Positions 1-14,298 of a DNA stretch of 64,000 bases are shown in pieces; positions within the stretch are counted from its first letter, which is position 1, and each line of letters starts with the position of its first letter. Location: assembly GCA_036937835.1 (NCBI GenBank), contig CM072879.1, forward strand, positions 10,776,001 through 10,840,000. The letters run 5' to 3'. The translations under genes and the position numbers were made by a program. The DNA is from Pampus argenteus (taxonomy: Eukaryota; Chordata; Actinopteri; Scombriformes; Stromateidae). The notes under the pieces are model-generated. The model was not told where the DNA came from, searched no databases, and was given only the letters and a program-made list of their open reading frames with translations.

Positions 1-108
1 AATGATGGAGATAGAAACTCAATAGTAGTTTGTATTGCTCCCATCCCATTTTGTCAGTTTGTTTACAGTTTTGTGGATGGGATATCAATTCTGTCATTTG
101 CATTAATA

Positions 109-1022
<914 letters not shown>

Positions 1023-1363
1023 TGACCAACGAATTCGACTTGCACACAGTGAAACAGAGACAGCTTATGAATCGCTTGCTGTCAGCAGACAAATACAGCA
1101 TGTACTCCTGTGGCCGCCGGAGCAAAGACGAACATTTGGACAGCAAGAGGCAGACGTTTGTGTTTCTGAATAATTATGCAAACAAGGGTTGTTCAACTCA
1201 AACCAAAGCCACGGCGGAGAGCCGCCATTTGGGTGACAATTCAGGTGACATCATGTGACCTTTAAACTAATGAGCGGAAAGGACAGCTTTTATCTAATCA
1301 GATGCCTCAGAGTGATAGCACAAACCAAGCATGCAGCTGATTCACTTGTTTTGAAGCCACTGC

Positions 1364-1366
<3 letters not shown>

Positions 1367-1417
<51 letters not shown>

Positions 1418-1430
1418 CTCTCTCTCTCTC
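1367..1430 (+). repeat. (TC)n/(TATC)n microsatellite
   Basis: A CT-dinucleotide tract interrupted by a few TATC tetramers, about 345 bp after the tmem196 stop and so probably in its 3'UTR. Confidence 0.9.
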
Positions 1431-2010
1431 CTGTATGTATCTGTATGATAATGGAATGCTTTGACATGAAAATACAGTGATTCGCATTGTACTGTATATC
1501 AGGAATCTAGACGTATCTATAAATTAAACATATTTTTATAAATGCTTCTTATAAAAGTGAATTAAATTAAAGTATGACAAATCTGAATGCTGGTCAGACT
1601 AGCATGGATTATTTCAGAGTGGTCTGTAATGTTTTTCATTGCAGCTATTTTTGATTAATTCGCGCACACAGAGTGAGCATCAAGATGAGTTAGAATTAGG
1701 GTTACAGTATACATCAATGTGAGTGTGTGTCTGGTGTCACTGTGTATATTACCATGTTTGAGCGTGCAAGTGTTAAGAGTTATTTGTCAGTTGGTACCCA
1801 CATTGCAACACTTTAATCAATACATACATATAAATATTTATTTTTCTATAACTGCATCCGGTTACAATTTTACACACTATAATCAATGTGGAGCTGTATT
1901 TAGGAAGTTACTGCAGACACACAGACAGCTATAACTCTTATGAAGATATACAATTGCTCTGACAACATCACACTGCTCAATACCTCATTACGACGTTTGC
2001 TTACTTCAGA

Positions 2011-2012
<2 letters not shown>

Positions 2013-2041
<29 letters not shown>

Positions 2042-2175
2042 TAACGATGGCCCACAGCAGCAGATGCTGCTGGGAGCTCTTGCTGACTAAGAAACCAATT
2101 CGCTATTTATCACTGTGACAACAGTCTGAAGTGGGCCATGGAGCCCCTGAGAGCACCAGATCTGCACACTGCCTA

Positions 2176-2212
<37 letters not shown>

Positions 2213-2287
2213 ATGTGTGTGTCTGTGAAAGGCAGAATCATGTAACCTCCTGGTGCTGCTCTGTCAGAAAACAGTAACACTAGAATA

Positions 2288-2332
<45 letters not shown>
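2013..2332 (+). repeat. Cluster of three (GT)n microsatellites
   Basis: Three GT tracts at about 2013-2041, 2179-2220 and 2290-2332, separated by unique sequence. Together with the surrounding 1023-3457 interval they form the gene-free DNA between tmem196 and polr1f, in which I see no further gene. Confidence 0.9.
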
Positions 2333-2333
<1 letters not shown>

Positions 2334-2849
2334 ACTCCTTGCACTAACTGACACCTCAGGTCACCCTAATGATCTTAATGTGCCATTGTACGTCAGAACA
2401 GGATACAAAATCAATGCACATCTCTTGGTGAGCAGCTTTACAGCATTCTTGCCAGGCTTATCAGACCGGACTAGCCTGGCAAGACAAAGAGGATGGTGGT
2501 AAGAAAATGCATCATTTTCAGTAATTAAACCAGCACTCAACCAGGCATTGTGGCTGCTTATAGCATGCTGTAGTTGTAGATTATTTGTTTTTCACATACT
2601 TACAAGAAAGATTCATATCAGTTTTCAAAAAAAAAAAAAATCATCCAAAACATTTAATAAATGTTGTGAAGTCATTTGAGACAACTTTGTCGATGATTGA
2701 TTATGCAAAGTTTGTTTGTTGGCCCTACTAACTCCCTGTACTTCCCACTTTCTGTGTAGTGTTCCTACGCATGGCTCTATCTTTGCTTATTGATTACACA
2801 CAATTTAATTTAGGAATTGGCACCATGTCACCACAGTTTCAGCCAAAAC

Positions 2850-3255
2850 ATCTATCTTAAAGGATAGAAAATATATCTTTTCAAATATTTTTTAAAACAA
2901 TAGTCCCGGTACCCATATGGACATTGAAACAGGTTTTGCTTGCTGTAATCATTTCTCCTATTCATACTGACCATTAGAAGATCCCCTCCAGATGTGCTTA
3001 TAAAGTATAATATTATAATATAATAACACCAGCCTATCATATCACTCAATAATGAGGTGCAATAAGTGATATGCAAACAGCCAATCATTTTCAGTTTCGT
3101 TGCATCATTAACTTATGACACAACAATAGAAACAGCGTGGAGTGAGAAAATGAGTGCAGACAATAAGAAAATGTATTAAGAATATGTCATTATTTATGAT
3201 TATCAATAATCAATAAAATGATACATTTTTCAGATATATCGCCCAGCCCTAGGTT
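2850..3255 (-). repeat. Possible dispersed repeat ending in a GGGCTGGGCGATAT motif
   Basis: The complement of 3225-3255 reads as an AGGGCTGGGCGATATATC-type sequence that I remember as common in interspersed fish repeats. The adjoining AT-rich DNA to about 2850 may belong to the same copy. I cannot assign a family or exact borders. Confidence 0.35.
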
Positions 3256-3485
3256 GCACATACAACAACATGCCACATTTAAATGTACTAGACAGTGGGT
3301 AAATCCTACATATATTTGCTGCGTTTCACAACAGTAAAACTTATAACTTACTTATTATTATTATTACGGTTCTCTTGTTGATTATTTTGTTCATATATGT
3401 AAATATAGCAGTAATTTATGTGGTCTGAAATTAAATATTAGAGCTTTAACTTGAATTTTGTGTCACCTGTTGTTGCACCTCCTGA

Positions 3486-3499
3486 CCAGCAGGTGGCAA
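3486..3499 (+). promoter_or_regulatory. CTCF-like motif upstream of polr1f
   Basis: CCAGCAGGTGGCAA agrees with the CTCF core consensus CCASYAGRKGGCRS at all but the last position. It lies 84 bp before the polr1f start codon. It is a motif match only; occupancy is unknown. Confidence 0.5.
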
Positions 3500-3562
3500 C
3501 ACAAACAAATGTTTTCAATATCTAACAGAAGTTTCTCAAAGCGGAACTCGGTTGTTGTTTGT

Positions 3563-3570
3563 CTTCCGGT
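3563..3570 (+). promoter_or_regulatory. ETS-type motif (CTTCCGGT) at the polr1f 5' end
   Basis: CTTCCGGT, the complement of ACCGGAAG, lies 13 bp before the polr1f ATG. ETS/GABPA sites of this kind are typical of TATA-less housekeeping promoters, and no TATA box is visible here. The function is inferred from motif and position. Confidence 0.4.
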
Positions 3571-3583
3571 CTTCCTAAACAGC

Positions 3584-6374
3584 ATGGCAAACTTGGAGCA
3601 TGCTGAAGATGACCCAAAACATGTGAAAATGTCTGGCGAAACCCCCGCTGCCTGCGCCCAAGAGGAGCCGGCTGGAGAGTCGTCTGCGCCGGGCACGGTG
3701 GTCCCGTGCTCCGTCCCGTCGTTCGCCGCCGCCTCCGAGCTGCTGTCAGCACAGTACTCGTGTCTGGTCATGAACACGCACCGGAGACACGTCGCCCTGC
3801 CGCCCCTGTACCTGAACAAGAAGAGGACAGGTATCCAGGAGGAGCTGGAAGCCGAGCTGCTCAGGTTTTCCGAGAGGTAACAAAAAAAAAAAACCAACAT
3901 AATCTGTCGACACAACTTTATCTGCGCTGCGCATATTTTAGCCACCATTAATGTCGACAAACACGCAAATAAACCATGTCAACCATTTCTGTCTGTATTT
4001 TGTTTATGAAGCCGTCTTCAAACTGGCAGTTAACTTTGTGGAAACGCTTAAAACATTATAGGTCCATGATCGGACACACAGTCGACGTTTGTATTTACTG
4101 GCCATGGCTTCACTTCCCTGTCACCCTTTGTTTTCAATAGTAAGCCTTGTGTCACAGCAGATGCTATGAGCACAATGTTCATAACAACAAATCTGTTATA
4201 TCCAAATGTCTCAGTAAGTAACTGAATAAGTTAGTTGTGACAACAAGCCAGCATGCGCAATACCAGGAAGCTGAAAGTGAGGCAGCTAAATGAAATTCAT
4301 CATTAATTTGTGTTTTTCCTACTGTGAACATGTTCACCTCTGTCCATAATATATTTTGATTAATCAATAAATAGTTTGGTCCAGAAAATGTCCCAAAAAT
4401 TCTGAAAAGATCCAAAAGATTCTTCAAGAGCCCAATGTCTTCAAATGGTTTATGCCTGAGTAATAGTTCAAAACCAAAAATATAAAGGGGAGAAAAACAG
4501 CAAGTTTATTTGAAACTAGTGAAGTTACTAAAGCAATCACTGACCATCTAAATCGCTGTCCAGTAGGTTTCGATTATACATTTACATGTGTGTTTGACAT
4601 TATGACCTGAATTTCTTTGTATTTATGTGCAGTTATTTGTTTAGTATTTAAAATAAATAAATAAAAAGGAGCTGAAAATGTTCCACATCATATCTTATGG
4701 TTTTATATTTCAACCCATTCTGTCTTCCTCTTGCAGTCTAAAAGGAGTTCCTTTAGCCTACGACAACATCAGGATAGTGGGACAGAATGGACGCATTTAC
4801 GATGACAGCGGCTACATCCACATGGACATAGAGGCCAACTTTATTGTATTTCAGCCCAAAAAAGGACAAAAACTGCTGGTGAGATTTGATTTCCATTTGC
4901 AGCTAAATTTGTCAGATTTTTTGTTCTGACAAATTTCTGGCCTTCCTGCATCATGTTCAAGTTTGTTTCTGTTCACAGGGTGAAGTCAATAAATTAGGTG
5001 TAAACCACGTCGGCTGCCTGGTGCATGGCTGCTTCAATGCCAGCATTCCCAAACCCAACCTGGTCTCAGTGGAGACCTGGAGGGATACGGGGCCGAGGAT
5101 CGGAACAGAGCTGGAGTTTGAGGTGACTGCGCTCGACGCTGACACTGTAGGTGTACTGCTGATCAGAGGAAGGCTGGACAGAACCAGGCAAGTGTGCAGT
5201 GGGGTGTGTGTGTGTGTGTTTGCTCCACCTGCAACATCTTTGCAAGCACGTCAAATCTCTGCAATGTTTATTTCTGTGGGTAAGGATGTCAGAGGGAGCG
5301 TTTACTAGAAGTGGTGCCATAGCCACACTACATTTGAAAGTGCTGTGTGCTCGAGGAGGCGGCAGTAATGGTCCGATTGGAGCATGTGACAGAGCTGCTT
5401 CTGTTGCTTCTTCCTGCTGCTGGGAGGACAGGGAAGCAGGCGTGCGTCATGGGGGACCCGCAGGAAGAAGCAACAGTAGCAACTTCAACACAAGGTGGAC
5501 GCAGACTGACAAAACACTGACAGCATGAGCGACACAAAGACGGCCAGCGGGTCACAGAGGAGGAGGCCGCACCTGACTCCCCCCCTGTTGTCTCGGTTGT
5601 CTCTCCCTTTCTCTCTTCGTTCTCCTCACCCTCACCTCGAGGGGGTAAAAAGAAATATATGTATGAATATTCAAATACTGATTTTGCCGTTCGGATACCA
5701 TGGCAACAAATGAAACTTCAGGTACAGCCCTATAAATGAATTAGAATACTAATTATAATAGAGCTTGGAGTCAACTATTTTGTTCTGTCTCTTGAAGCTG
5801 ACAGTTTTGTGTTATAGAAGTAGATAAATAGTGTTCAGGGTTAAACCCTTGATTAATGTCTGTTTGTCTTACATGTCTCAGGGTCCAGGAGCTGCTGGCT
5901 ATGGGTGAGAGCTCAGAGTCAAGCATCCCTGCAGACCAGCAAGAGCAGCTGGAAACCGAACCGACCCCAGAACCCACCGAGGCGTCTCCTGATGACACCC
6001 TCAAGAAAAAGAAGAAAAAGAAGAAAATCAAAGGGGAAGAGAAAGAAGAGGAGCTAACAGTAACACCTTCCTGCGAGCAGGACAGCAACACCACACTGGA
6101 GCTGAACGGAACAATAGACGATGAGAACAGGAATGAAGGCAGTGAGAAAAAGAAGAAGAAGAAGAAGGAGAAGAAACTGAAAGAAGAAGCAGAGGAGGTG
6201 GTGCTCTCTCCCATGGAGATCCATGGCAGCGACTCCAGCGGTTACCATAGTGACAAACCAAGCAAGAAAAGGAAACATGAAACAGGTAGTGATGTCACAT
6301 CATGTTTTAGTGAAGAAACCAAACTACCAAAGTCCAAGAAGAAGAGGAAAAGTGACATTGAGCAGTTTGCTTAA
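3584..6374 (+). CDS. polr1f: polr1f (twistnb), RNA polymerase I subunit F / RPA43
   Basis: Four coding exons (3584-3876, 4737-4878, 4979-5187, 5882-6374) join to 1137 nt, 378 residues; human TWISTNB is about 338. The protein is the A43-type stalk subunit of Pol I, which docks the initiation factor RRN3/TIF-IA in the nucleolus. The N-terminal stalk domain (residues about 45-150) carries SAQYSCLVMNTHRRHVALPP, YLNKKRTGIQEELEAELLRF and VPLAYDNIRIVGQNGRIYDD. The OB-like part carries HVGCLVHGCFNASIPKP and GTELEFEVTALDADTVGVLL. The C-terminal tail is acidic and lysine-rich, with K7-K8 runs, GSDSSGYHSD and KKRKH, all known from the family. The ATG at 3584 begins MANLEHAED; an upstream in-frame extension has no family support. 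Intron 3 is GC-AG (donor AG|GCAAGT at 5188, acceptor before 5882). It lies between tmem196 and ferd3l, as in other vertebrates. Confidence 0.94.
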
Positions 6375-6379
6375 AATTA

Positions 6380-9300
6380 AAGTGTGTATAAAAATGAGGC
6401 AACACCAACCATTTTGATGACAACTGTGGTTCTGAAGGATTATACTGATGTACCTTAGTGATAGTTAACAAGTAAGGTTTCTGTTCCATAGTGGGTTCTT
6501 CTATCAAGATCATTTAAACATGCAGAAGGAATCTTTGGGAATCTCAGTTTGTGGTTTGAGGAAAGAAGAAAACGTTCACAGATCAGAACTCATTCGGTTG
6601 CGATTCTCCTCCTTCGCCTGATGGGGGAGCAAAACTGCTTCATAGAATCACACTTGGACGAGTGAAGCATCCACATTCTCTCCTGTATGGTTATTGAGGG
6701 TCAAAGGCTAGAAAACGGAGACTGCCAAACTGTTCTCTCTTGTGCCACTGTTCAGTTCTGGATATGACTGTCGATAGCTGCAAGGAAGGAAGAATGTTTT
6801 TACACCAAATCTTCACTATTTGTCTTGCATGCTCAGTTTTCAGACGAAGGTGTGTTGTCTTTATATGACTGAGAACCAACAGAAATGGAAACTAAATATA
6901 TTTTGACATGTTTACACTGCTCTCATCTGTTTTTTTTTTCTTTGAAGTGTCCAGTCGCTGTGAAATTTTGAAAAAAAGTAAATCTACAACATTACTTTGA
7001 TTTGTGGGAAAACATATCCCTGTAATTGCAAATTTTCTCACATGGCTCACTATTTTATGCTGACCAGTGGGTGTCAAGTGATAAAGTGCTGAGAGACAGC
7101 CTAAAGATCTTTGTTTTCTTTACCTCCACACACAAATCCTGCCTTTCAGTGGGGAGTCTAATTAGTTGTGAGGTGCTAAGAGCTGGAGAGCTTATCGGGA
7201 GCTGCCCAAAGAGGACAGATAAGGAACTCTGCTCATCTTACTTCGCACCTGATTGTATATTTCTGTCACCAACGTCTGTGTATCTACTTGTTTTGATGTT
7301 GCTAATGGGGTCTTTAGGTACCACTCTGATAAATTGCTCTTAATAAAGGGGGTTTTAAGTTACAAAAGAAAAAAAAACCCACAAGCATATATTAATGAAT
7401 TGCAACTGTATCGTTACCAAATGGAAAACCTAAAGGACGCCTTCATGCCTTAATAAGAGTTGAATACTTAATTAACTAAATAACTGAAATGCACATATAT
7501 TATTAAACAGATATAAGCTAATATTTCATGTTACCTATATTTTAGCCTTTTATTTCAACTCCATTTAAAACTGTTTCTGTTTCATAGTCATACACCAAAA
7601 TACACCAAATACTTCAAATTTGATATATTCAGATAAAGATTCAAAAGCAATCTCAAGTGGACTTTATCTGGTTTACTGTTTGTCCTCCTATGACCTATCC
7701 CTGCCTTTATCGTACTCCTATACCTGATTTCAACCCCAGTCCACGTGCACCTGTGCCCACCCTCCCCATCACCACTCATTTATCTTGTCATTTCTCCTAT
7801 CACTCCCTCGCACTGACTCCCCCTCACCTTCCCCCATCCTGCTTTCCCTCTCCTCCTCCTCCTCCTCCTACTTGTCTCCCTGATTTATAAGAGGCGGTGT
7901 GCAGTTCACACACATTCCACTTCAGACACCCCCCTCCTGCCACTGGACTCTCATATCTAGGCACGGCCGTTTATCTTCATGATCCTCCGATGGAGAGAAG
8001 AAGAGGGAGGGCAAGAGAGATCAGACAATAGGAGGAGTGTTGTTTTTGTTGAGCAGGCCAGACTATCTTTTCCTTACACCTCTGTCTGCCTTTCACTACC
8101 TCTCTAGGAGTGCTTTCGTGTGTGTGTGTAGAGTTTGGCTGTCTCTCTATCTCCTGTGTCAAAGTTTCCAGGCCTGGCAGCTCCTACATAAAAGAGCCCG
8201 TGGAGTCTTTATAGAGAACAAACGGCGCCCTGGCGCATTACTCCAGGTTCAGGACACACAGGCGGCAACGACCCATGCCACACACTCACTGGCTCACTCA
8301 CTCCTGCAGACACACCACATCCACAACCCGCAATCCACAAATCCCCATCCTTGCACACTCCCTTTGGCCAGGCCTAATTAGTTACGTGGTCGGCACTCTG
8401 CTCTATTCCAGAGCCCCAAATGGCAGCAGATCATAAAACCTTAAGTGTTCCACCAGTCAGAGCCGTGCAACTGTGGCCATATATCCTCCAACACGGCCCA
8501 GCTAGGACTGAATCGTATCAAAGCCCATCTCTCACAGGCCTACTGATACATCCATGAAATCCCTTTATGGCATTTTCAAAGGCATTTCTGAGAGATTTTT
8601 TGGCACTTCTGCTTTGCATCCCTGTTCTTTATGCGTTCAGCTTGCTCCCTCAGGTAGGCAAATAGCCCGTGCTCACAAACAGACAGACAGACTCGAGCAT
8701 TCAACTCTTTCCCAAGGGATCAATGTACATGCACACACATATACGTGTGCACATCACAACACACACATTTAACCCTGAAAGTAAACAGTACTATTGCTTG
8801 GTGAGCTGGATTCCCATAGTTGGTTTGTTTCCTTGGCACCCGACACCCACCAGCCCAACCTCAGTAACTCTGGCGACGACAGATGGGTGTTTCCTGTGAC
8901 ACCATTTTGCTCAATGGAATTGTGTTCAGGTCCACGTGTGTGTATATGTCTGATTTCACACAGTTAATTATCTTGTGGATTCCTCAGGGAGCCATCAGTT
9001 AAATGTGTTAATTAAACTTAAATTGAGGATATGACACCTAAGTGTAACCTATTCTCTGTATGTCACATTCTGCATCAAGACAGAGGCAGACAATGACAAA
9101 ATATATATACTAAATGATTTTATCATACATACCCAGCAAACGGGACGTTCCCCGGACATTCAGTGGATTATTGTGTCCTAATTTTGGGATTAAAATTTGC
9201 GGTAGTAACCCTTAAATTGAGCTTTCCATTTTGTGATACTGCACACATTTTTAAGATAAAGCCATAGTTTAGCATTTTAATAGTCTGGGAAATAGCCTGT

Positions 9301-12300
9301 TCGTATTTGCTTATTTTTGTGAGAGTTAGGCAATCCTCTCATTCATTTGAATGGGGGTAGTGCATTTAGAAGTGGGGGCCACATGGGGTTCAGCAAAAAA
9401 ACACAAGAAGTTAAACAGGAATCAAGTCTGACTTCACGCTGCAATGGCCAATCACGTAAGCTGGTGATCAGACCGAAGACGCCCACGAGAAGAAGAACCT
9501 TGTTAACTTTGTTGGTGACTTCCCAACTCACTTTAAAAGTATGGGAGAAACAGAGAGAGAGAGAGATTGTGAGCAAGCTGAGAGCACAACCAAGAGAGAT
9601 CACCGGTGGTCGTGCTAGTTAGAGAGTTAATGAGGAGAGGGAGTGGAGGTAGCAATAACAAAGCAATGAATTTCATATTAGCATAAAGCGTAAATGGGTT
9701 AAAACAGGTTTCTGTCTGAGAAGTGTATTTCTATGGAACTGAATGTGATCCACATTTAACATGTAACATGTTTATATTATTTTCTGCATTGTACATATTT
9801 GGAAGATTGTGTCATTATTCATAACTAGCATTCATAATTGTTGTTGTTCCATTCTTATGTTACTAAAATAAGATTTAAATTCCTTATTTACTACATATCT
9901 TTATTTTCTTTGGACGTATTATGCACCTGAAATTTCTTATTTTCCTTGTGTCTGACCTGTTTTGTTTGTTTGAAAAAAAAGAAATAGGGTTACTTACTTT
10001 TAATCTTAACTGTATGCATCTATAATGATAACATCATCCACAGAGACAAAGCTAATACTGAAATAATGAGGCCAAATCATATTGTAAGAGCCAAACTGAG
10101 CCCTGTGATTTACTATGGAACAACAAACTAATGTAAAAAAAAATCTAACTTTATCACTCCATATACCTTGAGTTTATAAATCGAGAAGAAAGCGGAAAAG
10201 CGGAGAGGAGTAATGAGAGTAGAGTAAAGTGAGGAACACACACAGCATATCATCAGACTTTAAACCGAAACCTCCCAAAACCACTAAATAAGCCATCATG
10301 GGAAAACAGCTTCTGGGTCTGGAAAAAATGATCTCATGTTTAGTCATGTAGCTTTACAGGACAATACCCAGGACACAACTAAATATTTTATTATTACACT
10401 TTTACACTTTTAACCTTGTCACACTGCAGAGCTGAAGGTATGGCTATAAAAGAGGGCAAGATTAAGAGAAGAAGAAAGAGAAGTGAAGATGAAGAGAAAG
10501 AGAAACCTGGGTGGCCAAGACAATTATGTGTTCATTAGCGCTGATTGGGGGGAAAAAGCACTTATAAAGTAAGACTTTAAGACTATAAAGACTCCTCTGT
10601 TCAGTGAAGCAACCATTGACTCTGCAAGTTCATTTAGATTACTGACAAAGTCTACATATGACAATTGTTTAATACAAAACGAAATACAATTATTGTCCTA
10701 ATTTTTCTCATTTGTCATGTTGAGACAGAGACAAATACAACTTTTGTAAAGACAAATTCTGCTATAGTGGCCAAATAAAGTTGAGGATGTAAATTTTTTT
10801 TGTTTAAATATCAGTGTAGCATGGGAAATAATGCAACATGCATCACAGGTGCATCATATGCAAGTTTCTGTATTCTATAATAACAAATATAGTGCAAGTC
10901 AGTGTACAAGTCATGTGAACACGAGCTAACGGGGGTTTTCTAGGTTGTAATCTCTGAAGTAGGACCCTACTTCAGTTCATTTTGAAGCTGCATGAGAGAT
11001 GTGAGCACATTTTTTTAAAAGACGAAATTCCAAGATATTTTTCACAAGAACCGTAAATCATCATCTGATCTGATTTGTCTGGAGGATGCTGGATTCACAT
11101 TGAGAATCAGAGAAGCATTTTTAAATTACTTGAATCGATTCTACAAACTGTGTTTAGCAGTGATAAATGTTTTTAATATCAAGACCTGTGTAGCCTACTG
11201 CTCTACAACTGTTCATTTTAAATTAATAGTTAGATAAATCTAATTATAATTAGGTAAATATGCTTATTTGCTTTGTTGCCAAGAGTTAAGTGAGCACACT
11301 GTCTGAACAGACTATTTCTTGGTCAGGCACACTAACTTTCTGGAGCCTCCGTTAGTTGTCTGACATTCTCACAGGAAGTCAGTGCACCCGGGCCAAGGAA
11401 AAGTTGAGCACATAAAACCACAACTTGTTGTGCTCATGTGACAACTACCATGTCTTGAGGTTGAAGCCAATGTGGAAGTCCAAGTGTAAAGCCACCGAAG
11501 AAAAACATTGCTCTGTTAATAAGATTTGAAGACGTATACAGTAGCTTTGATGTCTGCTGTGTGGGTGTTGATTGACAGTTGGCTTACCTGCTGCTCTCCC
11601 TGGCTCCCGGACTCACACAGAGTCAATCTATTATAGCAATATTTCAGTAAGTTTATTATTACTTAATAATGATATGTGCTGTGTTAGTTAGCTAATGCTA
11701 CCACAAGTGTGCACCACTCAGTGTTCCCACTAAGATAGCACTAGCTTTGGTCTGTGTTAGCAGGGCCTGTCTTCAGAGCGTGAAACACCACACACCGTAC
11801 TCCTTTTGTCATCCACATTTAGGGTAAAAATTAATAGTTTTAGGTATGTAAGGAGAGAGGAGAAACATTCATGCATTTATTCAAAGATTGTCAGAAAAGA
11901 ATAACTCAATGTGAACACAGAATGCTGTGACAAAGTTTGACTTGTACACGAACAAACCCAGATAAACACATGTACAGTCAATGGGGACAGGCCTATTTTA
12001 TACATGCTACTCCAATTGTAGTTATAATCATCATAAAAAAAATTTGGCATCGCAGCATATATTAAAGTTGAGAATGTTAATCTTAAAACAGATAAATCAT
12101 TGCACCCTTGAAATAAACAGTAAAGAGTGCGTAAAAATAAACACAGACATTACTCAGACAGCAAAAGAAGGGGGTGAGCTGAGGCTAGGTGCTGACATGT
12201 GTAAGGGTGGATGGGGGGAACCATACAATGTGATTTTTAGTACAGTGGCTGCAGAGGGAGTTGAGAAGTTGGATTAAGAGAGGGAGGGGTAATTCAGAGA

Positions 12301-14240
12301 GGAGGAGCTGAGGGCATGCAGCGGGTTCGGAGAGTAAGTGGTGTAGGTCTGGAGGCAGAAGGGGAGTAATGAAGGTGGGAGGAGGACGAGGAGAGGAGAT
12401 ATATGATGTGGTATTGGTGTTTATCCAACTTCCACAAGCACGCACATGCACATACACATACACATACATGAGCCCTACCTTTTTACTGGCCACCCAGCTG
12501 TGTAAACACCTCATGACTGGCTGTTGGCTTAAGTGCCCAGCCAATCGGAGGATGATCTGCAGAGGAAGGTGGGACAAGTGAACCAATGAGTCAGATTCTG
12601 GGTGTGGTGAGCAAAAGGAAAGAAGGACTGAGAGACAAAGTGTCAGAGTCACAATAAAGAAAAGACATATAGGTCAGGAGTTTAATCTCATCTCCCTGAC
12701 TCAAATTTTCAACTTGTTTATTGGTGTGGCCCTAATTAAGCACAGTACTCCCGAAACATTGTGCATAGTTTATATTCTAAATATAACAATTCTGCCTGCA
12801 CATGAAACACCATATGCAGCATCAACTTTCACACCAGCACAACTCTACAAATTAGAGAGGTGAAGGGTGCACTGTGTGTACGTTCAATCAGTGACATGTG
12901 GAGAGAAAGAAAAAGTAACAGAGGCAAGTGAGAAAGACAGTTTTCTCTAGACAGGGAGAGTGAGCAAAACAGAAAATAACAGAATGAGAGAGAAGTGTCT
13001 AGTTTCAGATTTACAGTGGTGGTGGGAGAGATTTGGCTGTGTTCTTATAGCACACTGAGGACAGAGCCAGAGGAGGAGTAGGAAGACAGATTTACATGGT
13101 GAGAACAGCTCTGGCTGCTCTGGAGCAGCACACTAGACACATAGTGTTCTCCAGTGATGTCTATATTTAAAAAAAACTACCAAATGACAACTTCAACTTC
13201 AGAGCAAAAACACAGCAGTTTTTTATCTGTATTTGTTTCGTTGCACTCAATCAGTGTAATGTTTCTCAACATGCAGGACCCAACTTTAGTTTTTCCCAGG
13301 CTGCCTGCTCACATTTTACTATGGTATTATGGTGATATATGGACCTAATTTCCAAGAGGAAATTAGTGTCAAGTGCTCTCTCCGCTGTATGACAATGCAT
13401 GTACAATTTATGGACTGAGTTAGGTATTTGAGTGTAGTCACCCAGTTCAAAATTTAAACTGAATCTGTGTTTTAATACATTTAGTGTCTGTTAAAAAATT
13501 AATCAAAAATTAATATCATAACCGGACAACAAATGTATAGTTTTTCGAGAAATAAAGAAAATCCACTTCAGACGTCATCACAAGGTTTCAGTTTCACAGT
13601 GAGGTCGTATCTGTCAAACCTCTACACTTTACCTCCACAAACTATCATTAATTTCACTCTGTGCGACCAGACCAACAGAGCAGAGCAGTGTGTCTCTCTG
13701 TGTCTGTTGGTGTGTTTGTGTGTGTGTCTCTTTTGGGGTTTTACTCCTTATTTAAGACCAATATTTACCCAGCAGCCCCAGGGTGAGATTACCTCATATT
13801 CTCCCGCCCAGCTGTGCTTTCTCAGCGTTTCCATGACAACTTGCGGAATGTCCCATCATGTTTATCTGCCCGCCAGGAAAACAGAGCGAGAGGAAGAAGA
13901 AGCGGTGGATGGAGATGGAAAAGAAACACTTAGGTTGGAGTGTGTATACAAGACGGACACTGTAACACCAGGAATGCATAACACAATTCAAAATACAAAA
14001 AAGACACACAGCTAGTAGAAGTTGATCAATACTTCCATCATGCAACTTCAAAACAGATATAAAACTAAGAACTTTCAGCTTTTCTTATTTAATTTACATT
14101 TGACATCATCTACAATATAACAGCGATTGGAAAGCTTTGATGTAGTTTTGTGGAGTTTGTGTCTGTTTGATTCATGATGACTTTTGTTTCCAAAAGTTAC
14201 ACTTTGTTTTAACTACCCCCGATTTAGCATTTATAAGCTG
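6380..14240. other. Gene-free interval between polr1f and ferd3l
   Basis: No exon series, RNA gene or transposase recognised. The short open frames lack splice context or family resemblance. It contains A/T-rich and GA-rich stretches and scattered CA tracts. The block at about 8150-8560 is of higher complexity and balanced composition, with a homeodomain-type CTAATTAG core near 8374, and could be a conserved non-coding element. That is a guess without alignment. Confidence 0.5.
7342..7347 (+). terminator. Candidate polr1f polyadenylation signal
   Basis: AATAAA followed by a G/T-rich stretch (GGGGGTTTTAAG), about 970 bp after the polr1f stop. An ATTAAA at 6376-6381, just after the stop codon, is an alternative but is unusually close. 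Confidence 0.35.
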
Positions 14241-14249
14241 TGTGTAAAC

Positions 14250-14298
14250 ACATTATTAATATCAGGACATTGTGTTAATGTCCTGATATTAATAATGT
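14250..14298. repeat. Perfect inverted repeat / hairpin
   Basis: The arms 14250-14270 and 14278-14298 are exact reverse complements over 21 nt around the 7-nt loop TGTGTTA. The left arm begins ACATTATTAATATCAGGACA. It looks like the core of a palindromic, non-autonomous DNA element, since other A/T-rich repeat-like sequence surrounds it, but I find no clear outer termini. Confidence 0.85.

Noticed and set aside
3458..3583. Upstream in-frame extension of polr1f
   Set aside because: The extra residues have no counterpart in RPA43 proteins, and the region carries promoter-like motifs; ATG 3584 gives the family N-terminus.
3463..3960. Antisense open frame over polr1f exon 1
   Set aside because: It is a shadow of GC-rich coding sequence on the other strand with no family resemblance.
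12185..12652. Minus-strand gene in the polr1f-ferd3l interval
   Set aside because: A low-complexity, proline- and leucine-rich translation without splice context or known domain.
14250..14298. microRNA precursor
   Set aside because: The arms are perfectly complementary, AT-rich and only 21 nt with a 7-nt loop, more like a repeat palindrome than a pre-miRNA of 60-80 nt with mismatches.
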